Positions 5,211-5,604 of a stretch of DNA of 5,604 nucleotides are shown here, piece by piece; position 1 is the first letter of the stretch; every line of letters starts with the position of its first letter. The notes under the pieces were generated by a model. The model searched no databases. It saw only the letters and a program-made list of their open reading frames with translations, and was not told where the DNA came from. The stretch lies in the NCBI GenBank assembly GCA_009928745.1, contig SACC01000100.1, positions 1-5,604 of the forward strand. The letters run 5' to 3'. The position numbers and the translations under genes are program-made. Source of the DNA: Clostridia bacterium. GTDB lineage: Bacteria; Bacillota; Clostridia; Christensenellales; CAG-1252.

Positions 5211-5604
5211 TTAGATAGGGTGAACTTGATTCTTTTTATCGGCAAGTTCAGCATCAAAAGCATATTTTGCCGCCTGTCTTTTCTTAAAGAAATTAAGAGC
5301 GACCTGCGGGAACAGCGCATAAGATAACACATCCTCTTCCTGTTCAATATATTCTTTTATTTCTTCTTTATAACTTTCAAGTTCGGGTTTCAAAAGATCT
5401 GCTGGACGGCAGGTAATGCGCTCTTCATTGCCAAGTACTAATTTTACTATGTCGGGATTGGGCTCAGCCGGCAACTTGCCGTACTCGCCTTTCAGTAACG
5501 CCTTTGTCTCTTTGGTTACATTATTATATCTGCCGAATAATACATTGAATACTGCTTGCGTACCAACTATCTGGCTTGTAGGCGTGACAAGCGGAGGATA
5601 ACCA
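5211..5604 (-). CDS. oadA: Oxaloacetate decarboxylase alpha / pyruvate carboxylase B-type subunit, C-terminal end (partial)
   Basis: The frame is open to the right edge of the window, leaving the last 130 residues of a carboxyltransferase subunit that moves a carboxyl group between oxaloacetate or pyruvate and biotin. The visible part is the conserved carboxylase (PYC/OADA) domain: PTSQIVGTQAVFNVLFGRY, then KGEYGKLPAEPNPDI, ITCRPADLLKPE, and the acidic EQEEDVLSYALFPQVA. The codon at 5474-5472 is TTG encoding Leu inside this conserved stretch, not a start. The protein ends soon after FFKKRQAAKYAFDAE with no Pro/Ala linker and no biotinyl domain (no MKM motif), so the biotin carrier must be a separate protein. 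This is common in Clostridia, where the subunit is about 460-480 residues. Whether it works in a Na+-pumping decarboxylase, a two-subunit pyruvate carboxylase or a transcarboxylase depends on genes outside the window. Confidence 0.85.
   Translation of the reverse strand, partial: GYPPLVTPTSQIVGTQAVFNVLFGRYNNVTKETKALLKGEYGKLPAEPNPDIVKLVLGNEERITCRPADLLKPELESYKEEIKEYIEQEEDVLSYALFPQVALNFFKKRQAAKYAFDAELADKKNQVHPI

Noticed and set aside
5472..5474. Start codon for a separate 87-residue gene
   Set aside because: The triplet is TTG and encodes Leu within the conserved KLPAEPNPD segment. The frame continues upstream as clear decarboxylase-subunit sequence to the window edge, so this is an internal codon.

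Overview
The window reads as Clostridia-type (Bacillota) chromosomal DNA of moderate to low G+C. The strongest taxonomic clue is an IspH reductase fused in frame to ribosomal protein S1-type sequence, an arrangement known from Clostridia. The BaiN-family flavoprotein - cmk - plsC - ispH gene order and the strong GGAGG-type ribosome binding sites agree with that. The sequence does not identify a genus.

Layout. Positions 46-738 on the plus strand hold the N-terminal part of a multi-pass GT-C (family 39 / ArnT-like) glycosyltransferase, cut off at 230 residues. From about 676 to the right edge everything is on the minus strand. It forms one compact gene string, listed here in transcription order: the 3' end of an oxaloacetate decarboxylase alpha / pyruvate carboxylase B-type subunit (5211 to beyond 5604), surE (4449-5198), a HI0933/BaiN-family flavoprotein (3223-4458), cmk (2567-3226), plsC (1935-2564), and an ispH-S1 fusion (676-1938). 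The gaps are 12 nt, a 10-bp overlap, a 4-bp overlap, 2 nt and a 4-bp overlap, so the last five genes are probably co-transcribed and translationally coupled. There is no gene-free stretch over 300 bases, and no tRNA, rRNA, CRISPR array, IS element or clear terminator was found.

How the genes fit together. The string is housekeeping. Cmk recycles CMP and dCMP, PlsC makes phosphatidate (which consumes CTP and releases CMP further down the phospholipid pathway), IspH makes the C5 isoprenoid precursors, and SurE dephosphorylates nucleotides. The flavoprotein's role is unknown.

The point most deserving attention is the left junction (about 676-740). The glycosyltransferase and the IspH-S1 protein both lose their C-terminal parts there, and their reading frames run into each other tail to tail with a 63-bp overlap and no terminator. 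This looks like a chimeric assembly join or a real rearrangement breakpoint, and the sequence alone cannot decide between them. A second point is a GGAGG sequence followed by an ATG at the IspH/S1 domain boundary, which could allow separate translation of the S1 part. I did not see evidence of a wholly new biological system.
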